The notes beneath the pieces were generated by a model. It did no database searches. It was not told the origin of the DNA and saw only the letters and a list, made by a program, of their open reading frames with translations. This document shows, piece after piece, positions 56,090 through 64,000 of a stretch of 64,000 nucleotides of DNA (position 1 is its first letter; each line of letters begins with the position of its first letter). Origin of the DNA: Curtobacterium sp. MCBD17_035 (lineage in GTDB: Bacteria > Actinomycetota > Actinomycetes > Actinomycetales > Microbacteriaceae); NCBI RefSeq assembly GCF_003234815.2, contig NZ_CP126279.1:2294001-2358000 (forward strand), read 5' to 3'. A program made the translations under genes and the position numbers.

Positions 56090-57205
56090 TCAGGCGAGCG
56101 TCGACGCCGCGGGGTCGAAGTCCTCGGGGAGGACGGGACTCGAGGACACCGTGCTCTCGACGCGGACGGGGCCGTGCTGCTCGGCGGCCTCGGCGATCGA
56201 GACCATGACGTCGAGCACGTGGAACGCCAGCGCACCGGGGACGCGTTCCGGCACGTCGGCGCGGATCGCGCGAGCGAGCTCGACGACGCCGGTCCCCCGC
56301 GTGTAGGTCGACCCCGTGGCGGGGATGACCTCGGGCTCCTCGGAGCCGGCGGTCCAGAGCTTCGTGTCCCCGTCGAACATGTTCGGGTCGGGGAACACCA
56401 CGGTGCCCGTCTCGCCCGAGACCTCGACGAACCCGGCACGCGGCTGGGCCGACTCGAAGCTGAAGATGCTCTGCGCGCTGCCACCGTTCTCGAACTCGAT
56501 GAGCGCCGAGTAGTGCGTCGGGACCTCGACCGGGAACTCCGTGCCGGCCTTCGGCCCGGACCCGATCACACGGGTGGCGCGGGCCTTCGACGCGGTGGCG
56601 CTCACCTGCGCGACCGGGCCGAACACCTGGACGAGCGTCGTGAGGTAGTACGGGCCGATGTCGAACAGCGGGCCACCGCCGAACGCGAACAGGAACTCGG
56701 GGCTCGGGTGCCAGGACTCGGGGCCGGGGCTCTGCATGATCGTCAACGCGTTGAGGGGCGTGCCGATCGCGCCACCGGCGATGGTGCGGAGGGACGTCTG
56801 GAGCCCGGCGCCGAGGAACGTGTCCGGCGCGACGCACACGCGCTTGCCCGCGGCGTGGGCCGCCTCGACGAGGGCGCGGCCGCTCTCGCGGTCGAGGGCG
56901 TACGGCTTCTCGCCCCAGACGTGCTTGCCGGCCTCGAGTGCCTTGGTGGCGACCTCGACGTGGGCGGCGGGGATGGTCAGGTTCACGACGATCTCGATGT
57001 CGTCGATGGCGAGGAGCTCATCGACCGTGCCGGAGCCGGGGACGTTCCACTTCTCGGCCTGTGCCGCCGCACGCGGCAGGTCGATGTCCGCGATGAACAG
57101 GACCTCGAGGTCGGGGAAGACGGTGAGGTTGGAGAGGTACTGGTCGCTGATCACGCCGGCGCCGATGACGCCGACGCCGACCCGGCCGGTGCGTGCGGCG
57201 CTCAT
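56090..57205 (-). CDS. Gfo/Idh/MocA family oxidoreductase
   Basis: A 371-residue NAD(P)-dependent sugar or inositol dehydrogenase. N-terminal nucleotide fold VGVIGAGVISDQYLSNL; the EKP motif (WGEKPYA) is at about residue 98-104. The active-site His region is DIGPYYLTTL. Its ATG overlaps the stop of the isomerase gene by 4 nt. Downstream of the isomerase and upstream of the transporter, it probably oxidises the imported sugar. Confidence 0.92.
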   Translation of the reverse strand: MSAARTGRVGVGVIGAGVISDQYLSNLTVFPDLEVLFIADIDLPRAAAQAEKWNVPGSGTVDELLAIDDIEIVVNLTIPAAHVEVATKALEAGKHVWGEKPYALDRESGRALVEAAHAAGKRVCVAPDTFLGAGLQTSLRTIAGGAIGTPLNALTIMQSPGPESWHPSPEFLFAFGGGPLFDIGPYYLTTLVQVFGPVAQVSATASKARATRVIGSGPKAGTEFPVEVPTHYSALIEFENGGSAQSIFSFESAQPRAGFVEVSGETGTVVFPDPNMFDGDTKLWTAGSEEPEVIPATGSTYTRGTGVVELARAIRADVPERVPGALAFHVLDVMVSIAEAAEQHGPVRVESTVSSSPVLPEDFDPAASTLA

Positions 57206-57948
57206 GCCTGGACCCCCGTGAGGAAGGCGTGGCTGTCGGCGACGGCCTGGAACACGTCGCCCTCGTGGTCGTCGAGTTCGATGACCTGCTGGGCCTGCGG
57301 CGCCGCGGCGATGATCTCGCGGACGGGCATGATGCCGTTGCCGACCGCGACCTGGGCCTTGTCGTTCTTCGTCCCGTCACCGTCCTTGACGTGCAGGAAC
57401 CGGACCTTGTCACCGAGCTTGCCGAGGATCTCGACCGCGGAGTCACCCCCGACCTGGCACCAGTACGTGTCGAGCTCGAGCACGACGTCGTCGTGCAGGG
57501 CGTTCGCGAACACCTCGTAGGCGGAGACGCCGTCGATGCGGTGCTCGAACTCGAACGCGTGGTTGTGGTACCCGAGGGCCAACCCGTGGTCCGCTGCCCG
57601 TGCGGCGACGGCTCCGAGCTCGCGGGCGATCGCCTCGACGTCCTCGCGGGTGGTCCAGCGCGCCTCGTCGATGTGCGGGTCGATGAGCGTGGTGAGGCCG
57701 ACGGTGACGCTCGCGCTGAGGATGCGATCGAGATCGAGGCCGGCGTCGCCGAGGAGGCGAGCGTGACCGCTCGGCGCGGTGAGGCCCGTGGCCTGCAACG
57801 CCTCGGCGTACTCGTCCGCGCGGTCGACGTAGCCGGCGAGCTCGACGTTCGTGAACCCGATGTCGGCGATGCGCCGCAGGGTTCCGGGTAGATCGGTCGC
57901 GATGGCGTCCCGGACGGTGTAGAGCTGGACCGAAAGCGGTGGGGTCAC
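57202..57948 (-). CDS. Sugar phosphate isomerase/epimerase (xylose isomerase-like TIM barrel)
   Basis: A 248-residue AP-endonuclease-2-type TIM barrel. Recognisable segments are VQLYTVRDAI, YHNHAFEF (metal-binding His), LELDTYW and FLHVKDG. The GTG at 57948 follows GAGGAG. First gene of the operon with the Gfo/Idh enzyme, typical of inositol or uncommon-sugar catabolism. Confidence 0.92.
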   Translation of the reverse strand: MTPPLSVQLYTVRDAIATDLPGTLRRIADIGFTNVELAGYVDRADEYAEALQATGLTAPSGHARLLGDAGLDLDRILSASVTVGLTTLIDPHIDEARWTTREDVEAIARELGAVAARAADHGLALGYHNHAFEFEHRIDGVSAYEVFANALHDDVVLELDTYWCQVGGDSAVEILGKLGDKVRFLHVKDGDGTKNDKAQVAVGNGIMPVREIIAAAPQAQQVIELDDHEGDVFQAVADSHAFLTGVQA

Positions 57949-58028
57949 CTGGTTCTCCTCGTCGAGTGGTGCGGTACCGGCCGGTGTCGGTCCTCCTCCG
58001 CGAGGGGCGCCGGCGCTGGCCGCAGGTC

Positions 58029-58065
58029 ACACTACGAGCACTTCTGCCGAGCGTCAAGCAGAAGT
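58029..58065 (-). promoter_or_regulatory. Promoter of the sugar operon with an inverted-repeat operator
   Basis: TTGACG (-35, 58052-58057), 17-bp spacer and TAGTGT (-10, 58029-58034) on the minus strand. The inverted repeat ACTTCTGC-N10-GCAGAAGT (58040-58065) encloses the -35, so a bound repressor would block polymerase. The divergent ROK gene is the obvious candidate repressor. Confidence 0.75.
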
Positions 58066-58124
58066 CACATGTCGCTCGGCGATCTTGCTTGCTGCCGCCG
58101 TCGTTAGTGTGGTTCACTCCGACC

Positions 58125-59339
58125 ATGGTCGATCTGACGCGTGCGGCAGCGCCGCCCACCGTCGGGGCGAGTGAGCTGTTCCAGATCCTGCGGGACGGCG
58201 TCCCCCGTACCCGCGCCGAACTCGCCGCCCGCACCGGGCTGTCCCGCTCGACCGTCAGCGTGCGCCTCGACGCGCTCGTCGAGGTCGGCCTCGTCGGCCC
58301 GCTCGACACGGCTGTCTCGACGGGCGGACGGCCACCCGCGCAGATCGCACTCCGACCGACCGCGCGGGTCGTCGCCGCCGCCGACCTCGGTGCCTCCCAC
58401 GGGCGTGTCGCGCTGACCGACCTCATGGGCAACCGCCTCGCGATGGACGAGGCCCGCATCGACATCGCCGAGGGGCCCGTCCCGATCCTCGAGTGGCTCG
58501 TCGGGCGCCTGGACCTGCTGCTCGACCGGATCGGTCGCCGCCGCGAGGACGTCGTCGCCATCGGGATCGGTCTGCCGGGCCCGGTCGAGTTCTCCACCGG
58601 ACGCCCCGCCAATCCGCCGATCATGCGCGGCTGGGACGGCTTCGACGTCCCCGGATGGGTGCGCCAGCACATCGACACCCACGTGCTCGTCGACAACGAC
58701 GTCAACATCGCGGCGCTCGGCGAACGGGAGCACGCGTGGCCGGACGTCGACCACATGATGTTCGTCAAGGTCGCCACCGGTATCGGCTCCGGCATCGTGT
58801 CCGAGGGCCGCCTCCAGCGTGGCGCACAGGGCACCGCCGGCGACATCGGGCACGTCCGCGTCGCCCGCGCGGGCGAGGTCCCCTGCCACTGCGGCAACAC
58901 GGGCTGCCTGGAGGCCGTCGCCTCCGGTCCGGCGATCGCCCGCGCGCTGCGCGCGAAGGGCCACGACGTCACGTCGAGCGACGACATCCTCGCGCTCGTC
59001 GCCCGCGCGGACATCGACGCGATCGGCGCCGTCCGGCAGGCCGGCCGCGACATCGGCGAAGTCCTCGCCACGTGCGTCTCGCTCATGAACCCGGCCGTCA
59101 TCGCGCTCGGCGGGTCGATGGCGCAGGCGGGGGAACACCTCCTGGCCGGCGTGCGCGAGGTCGTCTACTCCCGATCCATGCCGCTCGCGACCTCGCACCT
59201 GGTCATCGCGCAGTCCCGCGCGGGCTCCGCCGCCGCGTTGCACGGCGCGTCCGCCCTGGCGATCGACTACGCGCTCTCCCCCGCCGGGATCGACGAGATG
59301 GTGGCCGTGGGCGAGGATCGCCGCCTCGTGTCCTCCTGA
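58125..59339 (+). CDS. ROK family transcriptional regulator
   Basis: A 404-residue repressor/kinase-fold protein. The N-terminal winged helix is RTRAELAARTGLSRSTVSVRLD (residues about 28-50, in part). The ROK domain carries ADLGASHGRV, DNDVNIAALGE, and the zinc motif CHCGNTGCLEA. It is divergent from the sugar operon. Its own promoter may use TAGTGT at 58105-58110. Confidence 0.94.
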   Translation: MVDLTRAAAPPTVGASELFQILRDGVPRTRAELAARTGLSRSTVSVRLDALVEVGLVGPLDTAVSTGGRPPAQIALRPTARVVAAADLGASHGRVALTDLMGNRLAMDEARIDIAEGPVPILEWLVGRLDLLLDRIGRRREDVVAIGIGLPGPVEFSTGRPANPPIMRGWDGFDVPGWVRQHIDTHVLVDNDVNIAALGEREHAWPDVDHMMFVKVATGIGSGIVSEGRLQRGAQGTAGDIGHVRVARAGEVPCHCGNTGCLEAVASGPAIARALRAKGHDVTSSDDILALVARADIDAIGAVRQAGRDIGEVLATCVSLMNPAVIALGGSMAQAGEHLLAGVREVVYSRSMPLATSHLVIAQSRAGSAAALHGASALAIDYALSPAGIDEMVAVGEDRRLVSS

Positions 59340-59355
59340 CCGTCCCGGCGCGAGG

Positions 59356-59361
59356 GACAAT
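59356..59361 (+). promoter_or_regulatory. Leaderless -10 box of the YqaJ-type gene
   Basis: GACAAT, 6 nt before the GTG at 59368; it lies 17 bp after the ROK stop codon. Confidence 0.5.
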
Positions 59362-59367
59362 GGTCGC

Positions 59368-60012
59368 GTGACCATCGTGCAGCCGACGCTCTCCCTCTGG
59401 GACGACGACGACGCGCACGACCGGTTCACGGTCCTCCGCGACCACACCGCGCGCATCCTGGCCGACGCGACCGACCGCGTCGACTGGCTCCGTGCCCGCG
59501 CGGCCGGGATCACCGCGACCGACGTCGCCCGGCTCGCGTCCCTCCACGCCGTGGAGGCCGTGGTCGCCGACAAGCGCTACGGCTCACGGTTCTCGGGCAA
59601 CGCGTTCACGGACCACGGTCGCGAACGCGAACCGGTGATCGCCGCCTGGGTCGCCGCCACGCACGGCATCGAACCGTCGAGCGCCCTGTTCCACGCCCGC
59701 ACGAACCGAGCCCACCTCGCCACACCGGACGGCGTCGGACACGATCACCAGGGTCGTCTGGTGCTCGCCGAGATCAAGACGACGTCGACGGGCTGGCGTC
59801 GGATCCCCCGCCACTACCTGCGGCAGATCTGGTGGCAGCAGTACGTGCTCGGCGCCGAGCGCACGCTGTTCGTGTGGGAACGACACGACGACTTCGTGCC
59901 CGTCGCCGACGAGCCCGAGTGCCGCTGGGTGGATCGCGACGACGACCAGATCCGCGGGCTCGTCGAACTCGCCGACCTCGTGCTCGACCGCCTCCGCGTC
60001 GCCCGGAGCTGA
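59368..60012 (+). CDS. YqaJ-type (lambda exonuclease-fold) nuclease
   Basis: A 214-residue PD-(D/E)xK protein. GITATDVARLAS near residue 46 and the catalytic segment VLAEIKTTSTGW with downstream YLRQIWWQQYVLGAE match YqaJ viral-recombinase-like proteins. Such genes are often chromosomal in actinobacteria with no phage context, as here. GTG start 59368 appears leaderless. Confidence 0.88.
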   Translation: MTIVQPTLSLWDDDDAHDRFTVLRDHTARILADATDRVDWLRARAAGITATDVARLASLHAVEAVVADKRYGSRFSGNAFTDHGREREPVIAAWVAATHGIEPSSALFHARTNRAHLATPDGVGHDHQGRLVLAEIKTTSTGWRRIPRHYLRQIWWQQYVLGAERTLFVWERHDDFVPVADEPECRWVDRDDDQIRGLVELADLVLDRLRVARS

Positions 60013-60020
60013 CGCCGGGG

Positions 60021-60656
60021 CTACCGCCGCTCGACGCGGAGGAGCCGCACCCGCGCCACCCGCGCGACGACGATGCCGATGAGGGTGATGAACACCCCGA
60101 TCGCCACACATGCGATCGCCACGACGCCGTAGCCCTGCCGCGGATCGAGGAACGGGTACGGCACCCAGCCGTCGGTGCCGCCCCGGACGAGGACCACGCC
60201 GAGCCAGACCGCGGGGTAGACGAGGAACCACGGAACGCGCCGCAGCGAGATCGGACGTCGGTCGTCGACGAAGAGCCAGTCGAGTGCCAGGTAGAGCGGC
60301 ACCCAGCGGTGCAGGACGTCGTTCGACCAGGCGAGCCCGAACGCGCCGAGCGGGACGTGCACGAGGAGGGTGTTGTACACGACGCCCGTCGTGGCCATGT
60401 ACGTCGTGGCAGCGGCGCGCACGAACGTCAACCGGCTCGTCGACCGTCCACGCGCGGCGAGCACCACGACCGCGACGAGCACCACCGCGGCCACGCAGTT
60501 CGACTGGATGGTGAAGTACCCGAAGAAGTCCCACGGTCGGAACACGTCCCCGCGCACGAGCACCACGAGCTGCCCCACCACCGCGGTCACGATCGCGATC
60601 GCGACGACGAGCCGGACGGCGGACACGACGGTGAGGCTGGTGCGCACGTGGCTCAC
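60021..60656 (-). CDS. Pr6Pr family membrane protein
   Basis: A 211-residue protein with about six membrane helices. It resembles the FAR-17a/AIG1-like Pr6Pr family (FFGYFTIQSNCVAAVVLV, TGVVYNTLLV, HRWVPLYLALDWLF). Function unknown. GTG start 60656. Convergent with the nuclease gene, stops 9 bp apart. Confidence 0.85.
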   Translation of the reverse strand: MSHVRTSLTVVSAVRLVVAIAIVTAVVGQLVVLVRGDVFRPWDFFGYFTIQSNCVAAVVLVAVVVLAARGRSTSRLTFVRAAATTYMATTGVVYNTLLVHVPLGAFGLAWSNDVLHRWVPLYLALDWLFVDDRRPISLRRVPWFLVYPAVWLGVVLVRGGTDGWVPYPFLDPRQGYGVVAIACVAIGVFITLIGIVVARVARVRLLRVERR

Positions 60657-60788
60657 AGTAGTGGCCCCGGCTGCTGCACCGTGCCTCCCGACAGCTGCCT
60701 GTGGACGTCTGCCGAGCGCGGGCGGTGCTGTGGGCGGACGGTCCCTGTCGCGGATGGTCCCCGGCGGCTCGGACGGCGCAGGAACGCG

Positions 60789-60825
60789 GAACGGCCCACA
60801 CCGCGTGCGGCGGTGTGGGCCGTTC
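60789..60825 (-). terminator. Terminator after rplA
   Basis: 16-bp arms GAACGGCCCACACCGC/GCGGTGTGGGCCGTTC with a 5-nt loop, 15 bp past the rplA stop. Confidence 0.85.
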
Positions 60826-60839
60826 GGGTCCTCCGGGAC

Positions 60840-61532
60840 TCAGCCGATCGCGTTGACGTCGAGCGGGATGCCCGGGCCGAACGTCGTCGAGATGGCGCCC
60901 TTCGTGATGTAGCGGCCCTTCGAGGCGCTCGGCTTGAGGCGGACGACCTCGTCGAGCGCGGCGGTGAGGTTCTCGTTCAGCTGCTCCGGCGTGAACGAGG
61001 CCTTGCCGACGACGAAGTGCACGTTTGCGTGCTTGTCGACGCGGAACTCGATCTTGCCGCCCTTGATGTCGTTCACCGCACCCGCGACGTTCGGGGTGAC
61101 GGTGCCCGTGCGGGGGTTCGGCATGAGACCACGCGGGCCGAGGACGCGGCCGAGACGACCGACCTTGCCCATGAGTTCCGGCGTCGCGACGGCCGCGTCG
61201 AACGAGGTGTAGCCGCCGGCCACCTTCTCGATGAGCTCGTCGCCACCGACCTCGTCGGCACCCGCGGCGATGGCGGCCTCGGCCGCCGCACCCGTCGCGA
61301 AGACGATGACCCGGGCGGTCTTGCCGGTGCCGTGCGGGAGGATGACGGTGCCGCGCACCATCTGGTCCGCCTTGCGGGGGTCGACGCCGAGCTTCAGCGC
61401 GACCTCGACGGTCGAGTCGAACCTGCTCGAGCCGGTCTCGCGCGCGATGTCGACGGCCTCGGACGGGGTGTAGTACCGGTCGGCCTCGATCTTCGCGGCC
61501 GCGGCCCGGTAGGCCTTGGAATTCTTCGCCAT
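60840..61532 (-). CDS. rplA: Ribosomal protein L1
   Basis: A 230-residue protein of the 50S L1 stalk. [27 protein letters not shown] and the RNA-binding [15 protein letters not shown] segment are diagnostic in part. It follows rplK by 79 bp. The usual neighbour rplJ is 16 kb away. Confidence 0.98.
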   Translation of the reverse strand: MAKNSKAYRAAAAKIEADRYYTPSEAVDIARETGSSRFDSTVEVALKLGVDPRKADQMVRGTVILPHGTGKTARVIVFATGAAAEAAIAAGADEVGGDELIEKVAGGYTSFDAAVATPELMGKVGRLGRVLGPRGLMPNPRTGTVTPNVAGAVNDIKGGKIEFRVDKHANVHFVVGKASFTPEQLNENLTAALDEVVRLKPSASKGRYITKGAISTTFGPGIPLDVNAIG

Positions 61533-61611
61533 GGTGGTTCTCCTAGTCGAGAGTGTGGTTGACGAGCCTGGCGAGGCTCTCCCACGGGGGTGTCGGAAGG
61601 GGTGCGGGGCC

Positions 61612-62043
61612 TCAGGCCTCGACGGTGATGCCCATGGAGCGGGCGGTGCCGGCGATGATCTTCGCCGCGGCGTCGACGTCGTTGGCGTTGAGGTCGGCCT
61701 GCTTCGTCTCGGCGATCTGACGGACCTGGTCCATCGAGATGCGCGCGACCTTGACCGTGTGCGGGGTCGCGGACCCCTTCTGGATCCCGGCGGCCTTCTT
61801 GATGAGCTCGGCGGCCGGCGGGGTCTTGAGGACGAACGTGAACGAGCGGTCCTCGTACACGGTGATCTCGACCGGGACGACGTTGCCGCGCTGGGACTCG
61901 GTCGCCGCGTTGTAGGCCTTGCAGAACTCCATGATGTTCACGCCGTGCTGACCGAGCGCGGGACCGATCGGCGGGGCGGGGTTGGCCGCGCCGGCGTTGA
62001 TCTGCAGCTTGATCAGGCCCGTGACCTTCTTCTTCGGAGCCAT
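61612..62043 (-). CDS. rplK: Ribosomal protein L11
   Basis: A 143-residue protein of the GTPase-associated centre. [15 protein letters not shown] and the [19 protein letters not shown] loop are conserved. ATG at 62043. Downstream of nusG with 126 bp between. Confidence 0.98.
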   Translation of the reverse strand: MAPKKKVTGLIKLQINAGAANPAPPIGPALGQHGVNIMEFCKAYNAATESQRGNVVPVEITVYEDRSFTFVLKTPPAAELIKKAAGIQKGSATPHTVKVARISMDQVRQIAETKQADLNANDVDAAAKIIAGTARSMGITVEA

Positions 62044-62163
62044 GTCTCTTCCTTCTCCTGGGTTCGAACGCACGGGGACCCGTGCACTCTCCCGCTCGTC
62101 CGGCCGTTCCGGACCGCGGTGGCGAGCTCGGTCCGCGACACGGATCCGAGCCCAAACTCGAAC

Positions 62164-62192
62164 AGTCTACTAGAGCTTCGTCACCTGGTCGA
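62164..62192 (-). promoter_or_regulatory. Possible promoter for rplKA
   Basis: TTCGAC (62188-62193 region), 18-bp spacer, TAGACT (62164-62169) at the end of nusG, minus strand. Confidence 0.45.
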
Positions 62193-63225
62193 AGCTGAGT
62201 TCGACCGGCGTCTCGCGCTCGAACAGCGAGACGAGGACCGTGAGCTTGCCGCTCTCCGGCTTGATCTCGGAGATCGACCCCGGCAGACCCGCGAACGAGC
62301 CCTCCTTGATGGTGATCGTCTCGCCGATCTCGAAGTCGACCTCGGCGGGGGTGACGCGCTGTGCCGCGGCACCACCCTTCGCGCCGCCCTTGGCCGGGGC
62401 CACCTCGGCCACCTGCACCAGGCTCTTCAGCATGCCGAAGGCCTCGTCGAAGCGGAGCGGCGTGGGGTTGTGCGCGTTGCCGACGAAGCCCGTGACGCCC
62501 GGCGTGTGACGCACGACCGACCAGCTGTCCTCGTCGAGGTCCATGCGGACGAGCACGTAACCCGGGATCCGGACACGCGTGACGAGCTTGCGCTGGCCGT
62601 TCTTGATCTCGACAACGTCCTCCATCGGGACCTCGACCTGGTAGATCGCGTCCTCCATGGACATCGACACCATGCGGTTCTCGATGTTGGACTTCACACG
62701 ACGCTCGAAGCCCGCGTAGGAGTGGATGACGTACCACTTGCCCGGCTTCATCCGGAGCTCGGTCTTGAACGCCTCGTACGGGTCGACCTCGACCTCGTCC
62801 TCGTCCTCGTCGCCCAGCGCGTCGGCGGCCTCCTCGGCGGCCAGGTCCGCGTTGGCGGCGACGAGGTCACCCTCGGCCTCCTCGGTCTCGAGCTCGAGCT
62901 CTTCCTCGTCCTCCACCGCCTCGACGGCGGCCTCGGCCTCTTCCGGCGTGTCGATCTCGAGCGCGTCGTCGACGATCGCGTCGGCCTCGGGGTCGCGCGA
63001 CTCGGCGAGGGCGGCGAGCGCCTCGTCGAACGCGTCGCCGTCGGTCGCGCCGGTGGCGAGGGCCTCGTCCTCGTCCTCGACGGACATGGCGCGCTCCTCG
63101 GCGGACTCGATCGAGCGACCTTCGGAGGTCTCGACGTTGCCTTCCTGGTTCTCCTCGACCTCGGAGCCCTGCTCGGCGGCGGTCGAGAGGTCGATGTCGT
63201 CGCGAGCGCGAGAGTTGTCAGACAC
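62170..63225 (-). CDS. nusG: Transcription termination/antitermination factor NusG with acidic extension
   Basis: A 351-residue NusG, almost twice the classical length. The first 158 residues are a Glu/Asp/Ala-rich tail (for example EDEEELELETEEAEG). The NGN domain then starts KPGKWYVIHSYAGFE near residue 160, and the KOW domain (ETITIKEGSFAGLPGSI) closes the protein. GTG 63225 is preceded by GGAAAG. Actinobacterial NusG often has an acidic N-terminal extension; this one is long. Confidence 0.97.
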   Translation of the reverse strand: MSDNSRARDDIDLSTAAEQGSEVEENQEGNVETSEGRSIESAEERAMSVEDEDEALATGATDGDAFDEALAALAESRDPEADAIVDDALEIDTPEEAEAAVEAVEDEEELELETEEAEGDLVAANADLAAEEAADALGDEDEDEVEVDPYEAFKTELRMKPGKWYVIHSYAGFERRVKSNIENRMVSMSMEDAIYQVEVPMEDVVEIKNGQRKLVTRVRIPGYVLVRMDLDEDSWSVVRHTPGVTGFVGNAHNPTPLRFDEAFGMLKSLVQVAEVAPAKGGAKGGAAAQRVTPAEVDFEIGETITIKEGSFAGLPGSISEIKPESGKLTVLVSLFERETPVELSFDQVTKL

Positions 63226-63344
63226 TGTCGGTTCTTTCCGTTCGGTTGGCGGATCGGGTGTTCGTTCGGTCCGGTCCGGCGGTGCGGCGCGGCCCCGGGG
63301 AGCCGACGCGGATCAGGACTCCGGTCCGGAGCCCGTGGTGGTCG

Positions 63345-63626
63345 TCAGGAGGTCGCGCCGTTCCCGAAGACGTAGCCGACGCCCCACCCGAACACGAAGT
63401 CGAGCACGGACACGAGCACCATCATCACGACGACGAAGACGAGCACGACACCGGTGTAGCTGAACAGCTCACGACGCGTCGGCGTGACGACCTTGCGGAG
63501 TTCAGCGATCACCTGGCGGATGAACAGCGCGACGGCGGCGACGGGACCGCGACGCTTCTCGCGGTCACGCTTCGCCTTGGTGACGACGTCGTCGGTCGTC
63601 GTCGTCTCCAGGTCTCTTCTCGCCAC
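63345..63626 (-). CDS. secE: Preprotein translocase subunit SecE
   Basis: A 93-residue protein with a charged N-terminus, FIRQVIAELRKVVTPTRREL (amphipathic conserved helix), and one membrane helix VLVFVVVMMVLVSVLDFVFG. GTG 63626 is chosen with GAAGGG upstream. Lies between tRNA-Trp and nusG as usual. Confidence 0.95.
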   Translation of the reverse strand: MARRDLETTTTDDVVTKAKRDREKRRGPVAAVALFIRQVIAELRKVVTPTRRELFSYTGVVLVFVVVMMVLVSVLDFVFGWGVGYVFGNGATS

Positions 63627-63710
63627 TTCACACCCTTCGGAGGCCAGATCGCAGACGGTGCGCCTGCTGACCCGTCGTCCGGTCCGCACCGGATCGTGCG
63701 GACCGAGCTG

Positions 63711-63783
63711 CAGGGCGGACAGGACTCGAACCTGCAACCTGCGGTTTTGGAGACCGCTGCTCTACCAATTGAGCCACCGCCCT
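63711..63783 (-). tRNA. tRNA-Trp (anticodon CCA)
   Basis: On the minus strand AGGGCGG pairs with CCGCCCT; the anticodon stem-loop is GCGGT-CTCCAAA-ACCGC, anticodon CCA; T-arm GTTCGAGTC. The 3' CCA is not encoded (CAG follows the discriminator G), unlike the other two tRNAs here. Confidence 0.96.
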
Positions 63784-63918
63784 TCGGAAGGGCTCGCCCT
63801 TCCGTCGGTGAGGGAATCCATCCGCTCGACCGTGTCACCCTACCGGGTGCCCGACCGAGGGGCGATCACACGGCGAAGAGGCGCGCGAGAGCGTGGCGGA
63901 TTCCGACCACCGCGCATC

Positions 63919-63948
63919 AGTCTACGGGAGCGGCGGAGGCGGTGTCCA
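63919..63948 (-). promoter_or_regulatory. Candidate promoter for tRNA-Trp-secE-nusG
   Basis: TGGACA (63943-63948), 18-bp spacer, TAGACT (63919-63924) on the minus strand; a second -10-like TAGGGT lies nearer the tRNA (63837-63842). Confidence 0.45.
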
Positions 63949-63981
63949 CTCGGGTGCCTCCGGCCAGGCGGGGCGCCCCGG

Positions 63982-63987
63982 TAGGCT
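63982..63987 (+). promoter_or_regulatory. Leaderless -10 box of the last gene
   Basis: TAGGCT, 6 nt before the GTG at 63994. Confidence 0.5.
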
Positions 63988-63993
63988 GACCGC

Positions 63994-64000
63994 GTGAGCA
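63994..64000 (+). CDS. First codons of a divergent gene, product not determinable
   Basis: GTG AGC A... after TAGGCT and 6 nt. Only two codons are in the window. In relatives an aspartate-type aminotransferase gene commonly lies here, which is a guess from gene order. Confidence 0.35.

Noticed and set aside
59368..60012. YqaJ-type nuclease as evidence of a prophage
   Set aside because: No integrase, structural phage genes or attachment sites nearby, and the family occurs as an ordinary chromosomal gene in actinobacteria.

Overview
The window is about 71% GC, densely coded on both strands, and looks like chromosomal DNA of a high-GC Gram-positive actinobacterium. The gene set and order (topA beside a small tad pilus operon, dnaX-recR-lysC-asd, a short SRP RNA next to dnaX, tRNA-Trp-secE-nusG-rplK-rplA, a LexA-type SOS box before an Rv2578c-like gene, a malate:quinone oxidoreductase, many leaderless GTG/ATG starts) fit Microbacteriaceae. 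Curtobacterium or a close relative is my best guess, inferred from general resemblance and not from any search.

Layout. 1-5.1 kb: start of topA and a Tad/Flp-type pilus operon (tadA, tadC, DUF4244 candidate pilin, tadE, a second TadE-like gene), all on the minus strand. 5.1-12.3 kb: a regulatory gap with hairpins, acetyl-CoA synthetase, RidA and DUF4177 genes, a bifunctional PASTA penicillin-binding protein coupled to a metallophosphoesterase, and tRNA-Pro. 12.4-17.5 kb: a flavin monooxygenase, a 53-bp tandem repeat, and a translationally coupled operon of histidine kinase, kinase-like membrane protein without the phospho-acceptor His, LuxR-type response regulator and thymidine kinase. 17.7-27 kb: SOS-controlled radical SAM gene, mqo, asd, lysC, recR, dnaX, a pair of unusual stem-loops, and SRP RNA. 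27-34.4 kb: NAD(P)-binding protein, ackA-pta, tRNA-Ser, a membrane protein, a Bcr-type exporter divergent from a TetR regulator. 34.5-43.6 kb: secreted sedolisin (S53) protease, a truncated binding-protein-like lipoprotein, an MFS transporter, the reverse transsulfuration pair (cystathionine gamma-lyase/synthase and cystathionine beta-synthase), and an ABC exporter. 43.7-44.9 kb: rplJ-rplL with an L10 leader and attenuator. 45-51.5 kb: a two-component system, a deacetylase-methyltransferase fusion, and a MacB-like ABC exporter. 51.5-60.7 kb: a TolB-like protein, a carbohydrate uptake and catabolism operon with its ROK regulator, a YqaJ-type nuclease and a Pr6Pr membrane protein. 60.8-64 kb: rplA, rplK, nusG, secE, tRNA-Trp, and the first bases of a divergent gene.

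How the genes fit together. Central carbon handling is prominent: acs, ackA-pta and mqo cover acetate and malate. lysC-asd start the aspartate family. The ROK-controlled operon imports a sugar or sugar acid and processes it through an isomerase and a dehydrogenase; it has no own ATPase and probably uses a shared one elsewhere. The two halves of the classical rplKAJL cluster are separated by about 16 kb of accessory genes. No insertion sequence, prophage or CRISPR array was seen. The least ordinary observations are the two stem-loops that present the same 13-nt loop, the promoter whose spacer is an SOS palindrome, the kinase/pseudokinase/regulator/tdk operon with C-rich repeat motifs at its promoter, and a TadE-like gene that appears to have lost its stop codon and runs into topA.
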